From contig NZ_JACHGP010000016.1 in assembly GCF_014202335.1 (NCBI RefSeq), forward strand, positions 1 to 64,000: 64,000 bases of DNA, read 5' to 3'. Positions 16,372 to 25,426 of the stretch are shown here, piece by piece. This DNA is from Mycobacterium sp. AZCC_0083 (GTDB taxonomy: Bacteria; Actinomycetota; Actinomycetes; Mycobacteriales; Mycobacteriaceae). The notes beneath the pieces are model-generated. The model was not told the DNA's origin, made no database searches, and saw only the letters and a list, made by a program, of their open reading frames with translations. The translations under genes were made by a program, and so were the position numbers. Numbering within the stretch: position 1 is the first letter of the stretch; each line of letters opens with the position of its first letter.

Positions 16372-16838
16372 GGCGCCTCGGCCTTGTCCTTCAGTCGCTG
16401 CAGCGTGAGCTTGATGTGTTCGGCGTTGGTCGTCGGGCGGTCCATCACGCCCGTGGCCACACCGCCTGGCTTCACGAACCAGCCGGGGCGGTGATCCCAC
16501 ATCTGCTCGGTCACATGACATCCGCCATCCGCAGGAGCGATCTCGTAGCGCCAATGTGAGACCGGGATCCCGAGGTAGGAGACGTCGAAGGCGAATGCGC
16601 TGCCGGGTTCGGCGTCGGTGACCGTGCACACGGTCGTCCATCGGCGGATTCCGTTGCGGTTCGTCCCCTTGAACACTGCTCCGGGAGCGGCCTTGTCCCC
16701 CTTTCGCCACTTCATCACCGTCGCCTCCTCGGCCAGCGACGACAGTGTCGGCAGGTCGGTGATGAGGCCGTACACCTCGCCGCAGGGGGCGGAGATGCTG
16801 ACGGAGGCTTGCGCGCAGGCCGGACCTGGTTCATTCAT
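16368..16838 (-). CDS. SRPBCC-family (START/polyketide cyclase fold) protein
   Basis: A 156-residue lipid- or ligand-binding helix-grip protein. Landmarks are VSISAPCGEVYGLITDLPTL at the first strand and helix, GAVFKGTNRNGIRRWTTVCT, and the C-terminal long helix TTNAEHIKLTLQRLKDKAE that closes the cavity. Such proteins bind hydrophobic ligands or act as cyclases or aromatases; no catalytic residues can be named. Start ATG 16838 (MNEPGPA). Confidence 0.82.
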   Translation of the reverse strand: MNEPGPACAQASVSISAPCGEVYGLITDLPTLSSLAEEATVMKWRKGDKAAPGAVFKGTNRNGIRRWTTVCTVTDAEPGSAFAFDVSYLGIPVSHWRYEIAPADGGCHVTEQMWDHRPGWFVKPGGVATGVMDRPTTNAEHIKLTLQRLKDKAEAP

Positions 16839-16898
16839 GCGGCGATCGTAGTGAGCGGGCGCGGAATCCGGGGCGGGTCCGCGGACGTTGGGTTCTGT

Positions 16899-17303
16899 AT
16901 GACCGAGCGCACCGTGTTGCTTCCCACCGCCGAACATCCGATCACCATCACCCCGACCGGCAAGCACGTCACCGTGCGGGTCAACGGTGAAGTGGTCGCC
17001 GAGACCGACGCGGCATTGACGCTGCAGGAGTCGACGTACCCCGCCGTGCAATACGTACCGCTTGCCGACGTCGTCGGTTCCGCGTTGCGTCGCAGTGACA
17101 ACACCACCTACTGCCCGTACAAGGGCGAGGCGAACTACTACCACGTGGTCACTGGGGCGAGCGAAGCGACGGGGAAGGACACCGTGGGCGGCGACACCGT
17201 CGACGACGCGATCTGGACCTACGAACAGCCGTACCCGGCCGTCGGCGAGATCGTCGGTCACGTCGCGTTCTACGCCAACAAGGCCGACGTCACGGTCGGT
17301 TAA
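16899..17303 (+). CDS. DUF427 domain-containing protein
   Basis: A 134-residue beta-barrel protein. It has the DUF427 pattern VTVRVNGEVVAETDAALTL, then ESTYPAVQYVPLADV, TTYCPYKGEANYYHV and WTYEQPYPAVGEIVGHVAFY. Function unknown. It appears orthologous to M. tuberculosis Rv0140 by order. An extra segment GASEATGKDT in the YYHV-DAIWTYE linker is encoded by a copy of the short repeat described at 17154-17174 and is not usual for the family. Confidence 0.87.
   Translation: MTERTVLLPTAEHPITITPTGKHVTVRVNGEVVAETDAALTLQESTYPAVQYVPLADVVGSALRRSDNTTYCPYKGEANYYHVVTGASEATGKDTVGGDTVDDAIWTYEQPYPAVGEIVGHVAFYANKADVTVG
17154..17174. repeat. Copy of the short interspersed repeat inside the DUF427 gene
   Basis: GGGGCGAGCGAAGCGAC followed by GGGG is the exact reverse complement of the 21-bp core present twice at 40941-41000. 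It adds codons in frame in a surface linker of the protein. Confidence 0.6.
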
Positions 17304-17312
17304 CCTGGGGCG

Positions 17313-18221
17313 ATGCCCAGCTCCGCCAGCGTGACCTTCGGCGGACCTGCAAGCCCGTCGATGACACTGTCGCCGTTGCGGCGCGGTCCTGGTGACCCCT
17401 GCTACCAAGTCGTCGACGGTGCCATCTGGAAGACCAGCCTGATGGCCAGCGGTCCGGTCACCGCCAGGATCGCCGCGGCGGCGCGCAACGTCGTCGAGTG
17501 CGAGGCGTGGGGCGACGGCGCCGACGAGTTCTGCACGCGACTGCCCGCCATACTCGGCGTCCACGACGACGCGACGGGGTTTGCGCCCGTCGAACCGACC
17601 ATCGCCGAGGCCCATCGCAAGGTGCCGCACCTTCGGCTCGGACGCACCGACCGGGTCCTCGAAGCACTGATCCCTGCCGTCCTCGAACAGCGCGTGTCGG
17701 GCAAGGACGCGTTCCGTGCGTGGCGCCTGTTGGTCACCAAGTACGGCAGCCCAGCGCCAGGGCCGACGCCCGTGCGGATGCGGGTACCTCCGTCGGCCGA
17801 CGTGTGGCGGCGCATCCCGTCGTGGGAGTTTCACCTCGCCAACGTCGACCCCAGCCGGGCCCGAACCCTGGTCGGATGCGCGCAGCGCGCCGAGTCCCTC
17901 GAACGGCTTTCCGGCCGTTCAGCCGAGGAGGCGCGCACCGCGCTGATGTCGCTGCCGGGTGTCGGGGAGTGGACCGCGGCCGAGACCGCGCAGCGCGCGT
18001 TCGGGGATGCCGACGCACTGTCGGTCGGCGACTACCACCTGTCGAACGTGGTCGGGTCCACCCTGCTCGGGCATCGGATCGACGACCCGGAGATGATCGA
18101 ACTGCTCGAACCGTTGCGCCCGCATCGGCACCGCGCGGTACGGCTGCTCGAGGTCAGCGGATTGGCCCGCAATCCCCGGTTCGGGGCTAGGCAGGCCATC
18201 CCGGATCTGCGCGCCCTCTAA
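17313..18221 (+). CDS. DNA-3-methyladenine glycosylase II / HhH-GPD-like protein
   Basis: A 302-residue protein of the AlkA-like DNA glycosylase fold. It has the helix-hairpin-helix LMSLPGVGEWTAAETAQRAF, followed by GDADALSVGDYHLSN, in which the aspartate of VGDYHL is the catalytic position of the HhH-GPD family. RTDRVLEALIPAVLEQRVSG is the typical preceding helix pair. It would remove alkylated bases in base excision repair. Order matches Rv0142. It ends four bases into the convergent DUF2461 gene. Confidence 0.85.
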   Translation: MPSSASVTFGGPASPSMTLSPLRRGPGDPCYQVVDGAIWKTSLMASGPVTARIAAAARNVVECEAWGDGADEFCTRLPAILGVHDDATGFAPVEPTIAEAHRKVPHLRLGRTDRVLEALIPAVLEQRVSGKDAFRAWRLLVTKYGSPAPGPTPVRMRVPPSADVWRRIPSWEFHLANVDPSRARTLVGCAQRAESLERLSGRSAEEARTALMSLPGVGEWTAAETAQRAFGDADALSVGDYHLSNVVGSTLLGHRIDDPEMIELLEPLRPHRHRAVRLLEVSGLARNPRFGARQAIPDLRAL

Positions 18222-18865
18222 TCACCCAAACGAGCGGCGACCCAGTCGACCAACGGACGGGCGGCCTTCCAGTCCGCACGGACGGCGTCGACGAGCTCGG
18301 CGGTATGGATGACCGGCTCGAACCCGTAGTCCTTCCCGATCGTCAGGGATCGGTGCCGGAGGAGGTCGATGCGTGGGTGGTCGGCGTCGTAGCCGCGCGG
18401 TGAGGTCTTGAGGCGGTCTCCGCCGACGGTGAAGCCCGCCCGCTTGAGCTTGGCCAGGATCTTGCCGAGTTGATCGCCGGTCAGCTCGTTGGCGATCGAG
18501 GCCCGGATCCGGCCGAGGTCCGAAGCGCTGGCCTCGTAGAAACCCGCTCCTGAGCGGAAGCCGCGCGCGGAGATCTCGACGTACCACCCGCAGGCGGGAC
18601 CGGCTGCGACGAAGGCGCCCTGGTGTGTCTTGTAGGGCGTCTTGTCCTTCGCAAACCGGACGTCGCGGAACGGCCGGAAGATCTTGGCGTTGCCGAACTG
18701 CGGCTCGAGCGCAGTGACCAGCGCCGTCATGGGTGCTTTCACGCTCGCCTGATAGACGTCCTTGTGCGCCTCCCAGTACGACTTGGTGTTGTCCATCTCC
18801 AGGTCGTCGTAGAAATCGAGCGCAGCCTCGGTGAAACCGGTGAACCCGAGTGGCGACTCCGTCAT
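18218..18865 (-). CDS. DUF2461 domain-containing protein
   Basis: A 215-residue protein starting MTESPLGFTGFTEAALDFY. Family landmarks are NTKSYWEAHKDVYQ, FRPFRDVRFAKDKTPYKTHQ and CGWYVEISARGFRSGAGFY. DUF2461 is a widespread family of unknown function (TIGR02453). ATG 18865 is favoured over an upstream start because all family homology begins there. Confidence 0.87.
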   Translation of the reverse strand: MTESPLGFTGFTEAALDFYDDLEMDNTKSYWEAHKDVYQASVKAPMTALVTALEPQFGNAKIFRPFRDVRFAKDKTPYKTHQGAFVAAGPACGWYVEISARGFRSGAGFYEASASDLGRIRASIANELTGDQLGKILAKLKRAGFTVGGDRLKTSPRGYDADHPRIDLLRHRSLTIGKDYGFEPVIHTAELVDAVRADWKAARPLVDWVAARLGD

Positions 18866-18940
18866 CCGGCGAGCGTAGCGATGTGTAGCCCCGCGCCGAC
18901 CCGGGTAGGCCTCCTCGTGAGCAATCACAAAGGAGTCACC

Positions 18941-19498
18941 ATGCCAGGATTCACCGTTCCCGGAATGTCGGACAAAGATGGCCGCGAGGTCGCCGACCTA
19001 CTGCAGAAGCAGCTCAGCACCTACAACGACCTGCACCTGACCCTCAAGCACGTGCACTGGAACGTCGTCGGCCCGAACTTCATCGGCGTCCACGAGATGA
19101 TCGACCCCCAGGTCGACCTGGTCCGTGGCTACGCCGACGAGGTGGCCGAACGCATCGCGGCACTCGGGGTATCCCCTCAGGGCACCCCAGGCGCGATCCT
19201 CAAGGACCGCACGTGGGACGACTACTCGGTCGGCCGCGACACCGTGCTGGCCCACTTGGCCGCCCTTGACTTGGTCTACACGGGGATCAACGAGGACACC
19301 CGCAAGGCCATACACCGGCTCGAGGATCTCGATCTGGTGTCCCAGGACATTCTGATCGGCCACGCCGGCGAGCTGGAGAAGTTCCAGTGGTTCGTGCGTG
19401 CGCATCTGGAGAGTGCGGGCGGTCAGTTGTCGAACAAGGGCGCCGCGACCGAGAAGCAGGCTGCGCGAAGCGCGAAGAAGAAGACCCCGGTCAAGTAG
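18941..19498 (+). CDS. dps: Dps family DNA-binding ferritin
   Basis: A 185-residue protein forming a dodecameric cage that oxidises and stores iron and protects DNA in starvation. The intersubunit ferroxidase centre lies in LKHVHWNVVGPNFIGVHEMI followed by DPQVDLVRGYADE, giving the conserved His, His and Asp/Glu ligands. The C-terminus is a Lys/Ala-rich tail (EKQAARSAKKKTPVK), like the DNA-binding tail of M. smegmatis Dps1. ATG 18941 has AAAGGAG seven bases upstream. A terminator stem follows. Confidence 0.95.
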   Translation: MPGFTVPGMSDKDGREVADLLQKQLSTYNDLHLTLKHVHWNVVGPNFIGVHEMIDPQVDLVRGYADEVAERIAALGVSPQGTPGAILKDRTWDDYSVGRDTVLAHLAALDLVYTGINEDTRKAIHRLEDLDLVSQDILIGHAGELEKFQWFVRAHLESAGGQLSNKGAATEKQAARSAKKKTPVK

Positions 19499-19510
19499 TC
19501 GGCCGGAAGC

Positions 19511-19541
19511 GGGCCCGCATCCCGGTGGGGGGTGCGGGTCC
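19511..19541. terminator. Stem-loop between dps and the aquaporin gene
   Basis: GGGCCCGCATCCC and GGGGGTGCGGGTCC pair around GGTG. It lies between convergent genes and can serve both. It has no T-tract. Confidence 0.6.
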
Positions 19542-19551
19542 GACCTCGCCG

Positions 19552-20319
19552 TCAGTTGACTGCCCCGAGGGCGTCGTCGCGGACCGGCCGGTCGGCCAGT
19601 TCCTCGTTGCGGCCGAACAGGAACGGGTAGGCGATCCCGGCGATCGCCGCGCCGATCAGAGGTGCCAGCCAGAACACCCACAGCTGGGCGGGCGCACCGG
19701 CGCCGTTGAAGAAGGCGACGGCGGTGGACCGCGCGGGGTTGACCGACGTGTTGGAGATCGGGATCGAGATGAGGTGGATCAGCGTCAACGTCAGCCCGAT
19801 TGCCAATCCCGCGAAGCCCTTCGGAGCGCGATCGTCGGTGGATCCGAGGATGACGAGCAGGAACACACCGGTCAGCACGATCTCCGCAACGACCACCGCG
19901 AGAAACGAGTAGCCGCCGGGCGAGTGGTCGCCAAAACCGTTGGCGGCCATGTTGCCGGTGGCCGTCCAGCCGTCCTGCCCCTTGGCGATCACGTAGATCA
20001 CCAGGCCGCCGACCACGCCGCCGACCACCTGGGCCACCCAGTACCCGGGCACGGCCCGCCACTCGACCCGCCGGGCCAGCGCGGCACCGAGGGTGACCGC
20101 GGGATTGAAGTGCCCGCCCGAGATGGTGCCGAACGCATACACGCCGGTCAACACCGTCAGGCCGAATGCCAGTGAGACACCGAGGAATCCGATGCCCACT
20201 GACGCGCCGTCGGAGACGAACTTGGCGGCGAACACGGCACTGCCGCAGCCTCCGAGGACCAGCCAGAATGTTCCGATGAACTCCGCGGCCAGTCGATGCG
20301 ACATCGTGGGTGCAGTCAT
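19552..20319 (-). CDS. aqpZ: Aquaporin Z (MIP family channel)
   Basis: A 255-residue, six-transmembrane channel. The two half-helix NPA motifs are HFNPAVTLG and SVNPARSTAVAFF. The selectivity region, with GLTVLTGVYAFGTISGG before the first and a bulky residue before the second, is that of the water-specific AqpZ group rather than GlpF. ATG 20319 has GGGAGG eight bases upstream. It would allow osmotic water flow across the inner membrane. Confidence 0.93.
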   Translation of the reverse strand: MTAPTMSHRLAAEFIGTFWLVLGGCGSAVFAAKFVSDGASVGIGFLGVSLAFGLTVLTGVYAFGTISGGHFNPAVTLGAALARRVEWRAVPGYWVAQVVGGVVGGLVIYVIAKGQDGWTATGNMAANGFGDHSPGGYSFLAVVVAEIVLTGVFLLVILGSTDDRAPKGFAGLAIGLTLTLIHLISIPISNTSVNPARSTAVAFFNGAGAPAQLWVFWLAPLIGAAIAGIAYPFLFGRNEELADRPVRDDALGAVN

Positions 20320-20443
20320 AGCGGTAACCTCCCTTGGCATCTGTCGTTGAGTTGCCAGTGACGCGAGGGTCGCACGTACTCAGCCGGTTTCGGCCGGTCG
20401 TGGCCGAATCAGCCCCCGATCGTGACCCGCCGCTACCAGCGCG

Positions 20444-21490
20444 TTACTCGCCCATTGCATGCGCGTCGACGGGATTGTTGCGCGTCACGATGAGCGGATC
20501 GGCCTTGGTGAAGGGGAATTCGGGCAGATCGTCGATGTGCACGTTGAACGTCGCGGCGAGGACTTCGCGCGAGTAGGCGCTCGCCGACGCCCGGTAACCG
20601 ATGTCGCCAGGGGTGGTCTGATCGAAGAAGATCGCGAAGTGCATGTCGGGGGCGTCCACCACCTCGATGTGGTGCGGGTAGGCACGCGGGATGAAGTAGA
20701 CGTCGCCCTCCTTGAGATGCCAAGTATCAAGTGTGCCATCGGGATCCATCACCGTCATGCGCGCCGACCCCTCGTGGACGTAACCCATTTCGGCGGTGAT
20801 CGGATGCCAATGGGGTTCGCGCATCCCGTCTTCGCGGATGCGTAGCGAGTACATCGACAAGTCCTTCAGCGCGGGCCAGAACTGCAGGCGGGCCAGCCGG
20901 GCGGAGCCGACCGCGATTCCGATCGGCGGGCTCTGCGCCTCGACGGCGAACTTGTGCGGGTCGTCGAAGTGCGCGCTGGCCGGGACCACGGGATCGCCTG
21001 CGCGGGCGGCGAGCCTGCGATCGACGGTGTTGCGGCGCATGGTGGCGAAGTCGGACGCGGGGAGGTCGTACGTGTTGCCAAGAACCGCGTCGGTCATTGC
21101 GCCGAAAGCCGCTGCCAGACCGAAGTCCTCGGGCCGCTCGCTGCGAAACGCGAGGATGAACTCGGCGGGTTCGTCGCCGATGTTCTCGATGTGGTGCAGC
21201 GAGCCCGAGTCGATGTGGAACATCTCGCCGGCGCTGACCGTGAAGCTGGAGAACTTGCTGGACGTGTCGAGTACGGACACCAGCGAGGTGCCCGAGACGC
21301 AGTAGGTGAGTTCGTTGCAGTCCGCATGCCAGTGCGGCGTGCGCATTGCGCCCGGGTTGACGACGATCCGCTTGATCGACATGCCGGACAGGATCGGGAG
21401 GGTGTCGGCCGTTACCCGCCTTATCGAGCCGAGGTCGTTCTCCTCGACGATCTCGCCGTTGATCAATGACGTGGCATGTCTAGTTGTCAT
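20444..21490 (-). CDS. Bicupin, oxalate-decarboxylase-like
   Basis: A 348-residue protein made of two cupin barrels. Each has a metal site: HWHADCNELTYC with HIDSGSLHHIEN in the first, and HWHPITAEMGYV with IPRAYPHHIEV in the second, giving the H-x-H, E and H ligands for Mn or Fe in both. This is the layout of oxalate decarboxylase/oxidase and of the plant seed-storage-like bicupins. It starts at ATG 21490 with no ribosome site, so it may be leaderless. The substrate is not proved. Confidence 0.85.
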   Translation of the reverse strand: MTTRHATSLINGEIVEENDLGSIRRVTADTLPILSGMSIKRIVVNPGAMRTPHWHADCNELTYCVSGTSLVSVLDTSSKFSSFTVSAGEMFHIDSGSLHHIENIGDEPAEFILAFRSERPEDFGLAAAFGAMTDAVLGNTYDLPASDFATMRRNTVDRRLAARAGDPVVPASAHFDDPHKFAVEAQSPPIGIAVGSARLARLQFWPALKDLSMYSLRIREDGMREPHWHPITAEMGYVHEGSARMTVMDPDGTLDTWHLKEGDVYFIPRAYPHHIEVVDAPDMHFAIFFDQTTPGDIGYRASASAYSREVLAATFNVHIDDLPEFPFTKADPLIVTRNNPVDAHAMGE

Positions 21491-21499
21491 GACTAAACG

Positions 21500-22837
21500 C
21501 TAACCGCGACCGCGGTCCTCGATGGACGCTTCGTCGGGCATTCGCGCTCGAAGGCTGTCATAGATTGGCGGCGATCCCAGGACGTTGGCGACGAGCACGG
21601 CGGCAGCGGTGGCGGCCATCATGGGCACGAGCACCTCGGTGGTGGCCGTCATCTCGACCACGAGGACCAACGCCGTCACGGGCGCACGCACGGTGGCGCC
21701 GAAGAACGCCGCCATGCCGACGAGCGCCATCGGTACCGCCAACTGCGTTGCGTCGTCGGGCCACACGGCGTTGAAGCAGCCGATGAACAGCAGTCCCCAC
21801 AGCGCGCCAACGGCCAGCAGCGGTGCGAACAGTCCGCCGGGTACCGGAGCCGAGTACGAAAGGGGGCCCGCGACGAACCGCACCGCGAGGATTCCGATGA
21901 TGGCGGAGACAACGAGGTGCTGTCCGCCGAGGATCAACTGTGTCAGGTTCTCTCCGCCGCCCACGGAGAGCGGGTAGACGAACATCGCCAACCCGACGAT
22001 TGCACCGATGACGCTAGCCTTCGCCAGGGATGGGATTCGGCGGATCGCAGCGACGTGGTCGAGGAACCACAACACCAACCCGTTGTAAACGGCACCCAGG
22101 CATCCGGTCAGCAAACCGAACACGACGAAGAGGGGTAACCATGCGAGTGCCGGAGGGCCAATGGGTTCGACGTGGAAATCGGCATGGTTTCCCAGCAAGA
22201 GCCGGGAGCACGCGACGGCCGTCGCAGCCGAAAAGAGCGTCGCGAGAACCGTTTTGACCCGAAACGACTTGGTGACCTCTTCGAGGGTGAACAGGGTGCC
22301 GCCGATCGGCGCGTTGAACGCGACCGCAAGGCCTGCGCCACCCAACGCCGTCTGCATCATCCTGACTTCGGAATCGGGTAGCCGGGCGCGCCGTGCCGCT
22401 TCGGCTCCGATCGCCGCACCCATGTGCACCGTTGGCCCCTCGCGGCCCAACACGAGCCCAGATCCGATGCTCAACACGCCACCGATGAACTTCGCGGGCA
22501 GCAGTCGGATGAGCGGCGGTCGCGCGTCGCCGAGAAACACCGCCTCGACGTGCTGGATACCGCTCCCGGCCGCCAGCGGCTCCCACCGCACGATGAGGGC
22601 GGCCAGTGTCGCGCCGGCTGCGGCGGCGGCCATGGGCACCAGCCAACCGGGCCCCGGCAGCGCGTGAGCCCAGTCGACGAGGTCGATGCGCAGATCGTCG
22701 GCTGTCTGCAGACACCAGCGGAACGCGCCGCCGACGAACCCGATGAGCACGCCGGCGACGATCGCCGTCACGCAGATGTGTACCGAGCCCCGCATCGAAT
22801 CGTCGGGCTGACTGGGACCTGCCGTCGGTGCCGTCAT
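21500..22837 (-). CDS. ClC-family chloride channel / H+-Cl- antiporter
   Basis: A 445-residue membrane protein with the three ClC pore motifs: GSGIQHVEA, GREGPTVHMG (with the gating glutamate that implies proton-coupled exchange) and PGGLFAPLLAVGALWG. It has about ten or more transmembrane helices and no CBS domains. ATG 22837 is preferred; upstream codons lack a start near a ribosome site. M. tuberculosis Rv0143c is the likely orthologue by order. Confidence 0.9.
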   Translation of the reverse strand: MTAPTAGPSQPDDSMRGSVHICVTAIVAGVLIGFVGGAFRWCLQTADDLRIDLVDWAHALPGPGWLVPMAAAAAGATLAALIVRWEPLAAGSGIQHVEAVFLGDARPPLIRLLPAKFIGGVLSIGSGLVLGREGPTVHMGAAIGAEAARRARLPDSEVRMMQTALGGAGLAVAFNAPIGGTLFTLEEVTKSFRVKTVLATLFSAATAVACSRLLLGNHADFHVEPIGPPALAWLPLFVVFGLLTGCLGAVYNGLVLWFLDHVAAIRRIPSLAKASVIGAIVGLAMFVYPLSVGGGENLTQLILGGQHLVVSAIIGILAVRFVAGPLSYSAPVPGGLFAPLLAVGALWGLLFIGCFNAVWPDDATQLAVPMALVGMAAFFGATVRAPVTALVLVVEMTATTEVLVPMMAATAAAVLVANVLGSPPIYDSLRARMPDEASIEDRGRG

Positions 22838-22918
22838 CGTGCTGTGCGACGTTACCGGGCTGCCGTCCTCAAGGAAGCCACGGCGAGTTTGGCGATCAGG
22901 GGTATCGCACGGCGTTGG

Positions 22919-22941
22919 TATATACCCCCCAGGGGTATATA
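22919..22941. promoter_or_regulatory. CsoR-type copper operator
   Basis: TATATACCCC-CCA-GGGGTATATA: perfect 10-bp arms around a 3-bp centre, matching the ATACCC...GGGTAT type of CsoR/RcnR operator. It ends eight bases before the ATG of the copper ATPase and would cover the promoter. It is also near the divergent ClC start at 22837. No CsoR gene is in this window. Confidence 0.75.
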
Positions 22942-22949
22942 GTGACGTC

Positions 22950-25027
22950 ATGACCGAGGTCAACCACACGCAGCACCAGACGCACGCCGAGCACGGGCAT
23001 GAAGGCCACGAGCACGAAGGTCATGGCGGTCACGGGGGGCATGCCGGTCACGTGGCCCAGTTTCGTCGGCTGTTCTGGATCATGCTGCTGCTGGCGGTCC
23101 CGACGGTGGCGTTGTCGCCGATGTTCGCGATGATCCTCGGCTACGCGGTGCCGGATGTGCCCGGCGCCCAATGGGTGTCCCCGGTGCTCGGCACGGTGAT
23201 GTACGCGTGGGGCGGCAGGCCGTTCCTCACCGGCGCGGTCAGCGAAATCCGCTCCCGCGCACCGGGAATGATGCTCCTGATCGGGCTGGCGATCACCGTG
23301 GCGTTCGTGTCGTCGTGGGGTGCGTCCCTTGGCGTGTTGAACCACGGGCTCGACTTCTGGTGGGAACTCGCGCTGCTCATCGTGATCATGCTGCTCGGCC
23401 ACTGGATCGAGATGCGGTCGCTGGCGCAGACCACGTCGGCGTTGGATTCGCTGGCCGCGCTGCTGCCCGACGAAGCCGAGCGCGTCACGCCAGGGGCACC
23501 GAGACCGTCGCCCCCGCCGAACTGCGGGTGGGCGACGTGGTGATCGTCCGCCCTGGCGGCAGCGTGCCCGCCGACGGGCGCATCACGCAGGGCAGCGCAG
23601 AGATCGACGAGTCGATGGTCACCGGCGAGTCCCGCCCGGTCCGGCGAGGCGTCGGCGACGCGGTCGTCGCCGGCACCGTCGCGACCGATTCGGGGATCCG
23701 CGTCGAGGTCACAGCGGTCGGCGCCGACACGGCTCTGGCAGGCATCCAGCGACTGGTCACCGAGGCGCAGAACTCGTCGTCGCGCGCGCAGCGCCTCGCC
23801 GACAAGGCGGCGGGCTGGCTGTTCTGGTTCGCGCTGGGATCGGCGGCCATCACGGCGGTGGTGTGGACCTTCGTTGGCAGCCCAGAGGACGCCGTCATGC
23901 GCACCATCACGGTGCTGGTGATCGCCTGCCCGCACGCGCTCGGTCTGGCCATCCCGCTGGTGGTGTCCATCGCCACTGAGCGGGCAGCGCGGGGCGGGGT
24001 GCTGGTGAAGGACCGGCTGGCGCTGGAGAGCATGCGCACGGTCGGGGCTGTGCTGTTCGACAAGACCGGCACGCTGACCAAGGGGCAGCCTGCGCTCAGC
24101 GCGGTGGTCGCGGTGGACGGCCGCTCCGAAGACGACGTGCTGGCGCTCGCCGCCGCTGCCGAGACGGACTCCGAACACCCGTTGGCGCGGGCGATCGTCG
24201 CCGCGGCCCGCCGCAGGAACATCGCCGTGCCCAGCTCGGCCGACTTCACGTCGTCGCCGGCGGTCGGCGTCACCACCACGGCGGATGGCCATGTGGTGCG
24301 GGTCGGCGGGCCGCGGCTGCTCGCCGAAGCCGGCCAGGCCGAGCTCGAGACGGCCGTGGCGTGGCACGCCGAAGGGGCCATCGTGCTGCACGTTCTGGTC
24401 GACGGCGTCGTGGCAGGCGCGCTCGCGCTCGCCGACGAGATCCGGGAGGAGTCCCGGCAGACCGTCGACGCGCTGCGGCGGCTGGACATCGAGGTCGTCA
24501 TGATCACCGGCGACGCGGAACCCGTCGCGAGGTCGGTCGCGGCCCAACTCGGCATCGAGCGGGTTTTTGCAGGGGTGCGGCCGGAGGACAAGGCGGCCAG
24601 GGTGGCCGAATTGCAGGCCGAGGGATTGACGGTCGCGATGGTGGGTGACGGCGTCAACGACGCACCAGCATTGGCCCGCGCAGACGTCGGTATCGCGATC
24701 GGCGCTGGCACCGACGTCGCCATCGGTTCGGCCGGCGTGATCCTGGCCAGTTCGGATCCGCGCTCGGTGCTGTCGACCATCCTGCTGTCCCGGGCGTCCT
24801 ACCGAAAGATGTCGCAAAACCTTTGGTGGGCAGCCGGATACAACCTGATCTCGGTGCCGCTGGCGGCCGGGGTGCTGGCGCCGATCGGGTTCGTGATGCC
24901 GATGTCGGTGGGTGCACTCCTGATGTCGTTGTCGACCGTCGTGGTGGCGCTCAATGCGCAACTGTTGCGTCGTGTGGATCTGAGCCCCGAGGCCAGCGTC
25001 CGTGCGCTCGATCGTGCCCGTCTCTAA
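22950..25027 (+). pseudogene. CopB-type (P1B-3) copper/silver-exporting ATPase, frameshifted
   Basis: Two frames together encode one P-type ATPase of about 692 residues. The first part (22950-23543) has a His-rich N-terminus and the first transmembrane helices. The second has TGES (actuator), the transport motif IACPHALGLAIP, DKTGTLTKGQ, SEHPLARAIV, GDGVNDAPALA and the final MSLSTVVVALNA; CPH and MS-x-ST mark the CopB (P1B-3) group. The break is in the GGGG run at 23493-23496: adding one G gives ERVTPGGTETVAPAEL and restores the reading. All catalytic motifs are intact, so a recent mutation, phase variation or a sequencing error are all possible. Confidence 0.85.
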
Positions 25028-25426
25028 GAATCCGGCTAGGCTTTCCGGCAAACTACGGAATGAGTATTCATCCAGCACTGAACACCGACTATGCGCGACA
25101 GCAAATTATGAGCGTCGTCGACGGAGTGATGTGGGTCGCACCCCGAAACCGGGCATTTCGAGGCGAGTAAGCGAAAAATCAAGGGCGACAACGTCTTAGC
25201 GCTCGAAACCGAGACGACGACGAATGTGGAATCGGTTGGCGTACGCCGTTACTTAGGTTGGGCTAAGTTGGCATGTCAGGCGGTGTTTGTCATATCGTTT
25301 CACCACTTGTGGCGAGTGGGACAAAGCCCGTCGTTCAGTGCTGCACTAAAGGCACCCTTCGCCAAGCCGGGCATACGCCGTCGTCGACGGCCGCCATGGA
25401 CAAAATTGGTGAAGGACGAGGTGGGA
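25028..25426. other. Intergenic leader before gltB
   Basis: About 400 bases between the ATPase stop and gltB without a credible gene. The G+C content is visibly lower than in the flanking genes. It should hold the gltB promoter, and the only structured site I can point to is the iron-box-like sequence at 25253-25271. No tRNA or obvious riboswitch was seen. Confidence 0.5.
25253..25271. promoter_or_regulatory. IdeR/DtxR iron-box-like sequence upstream of gltB
   Basis: TTAGGTTGGGCTAAGTTGG agrees with the IdeR consensus TTAGGTTAGGCTAACCTAA at 14 of 19 positions, almost perfectly in the left half. It lies 156 bp before the gltB ATG. Five mismatches make it weak. Confidence 0.3.

Noticed and set aside
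14958..16559. 533-codon plus-strand frame parallel to the amine-oxidase-like gene
   Set aside because: It is the +2 shadow of the flavoprotein; the real frame has clear FAD motifs.
23141..25078. 645-codon minus-strand frame opposite the copper ATPase
   Set aside because: Antisense shadow of a high-GC gene; composition is Arg/His/Asp-rich with no domain.
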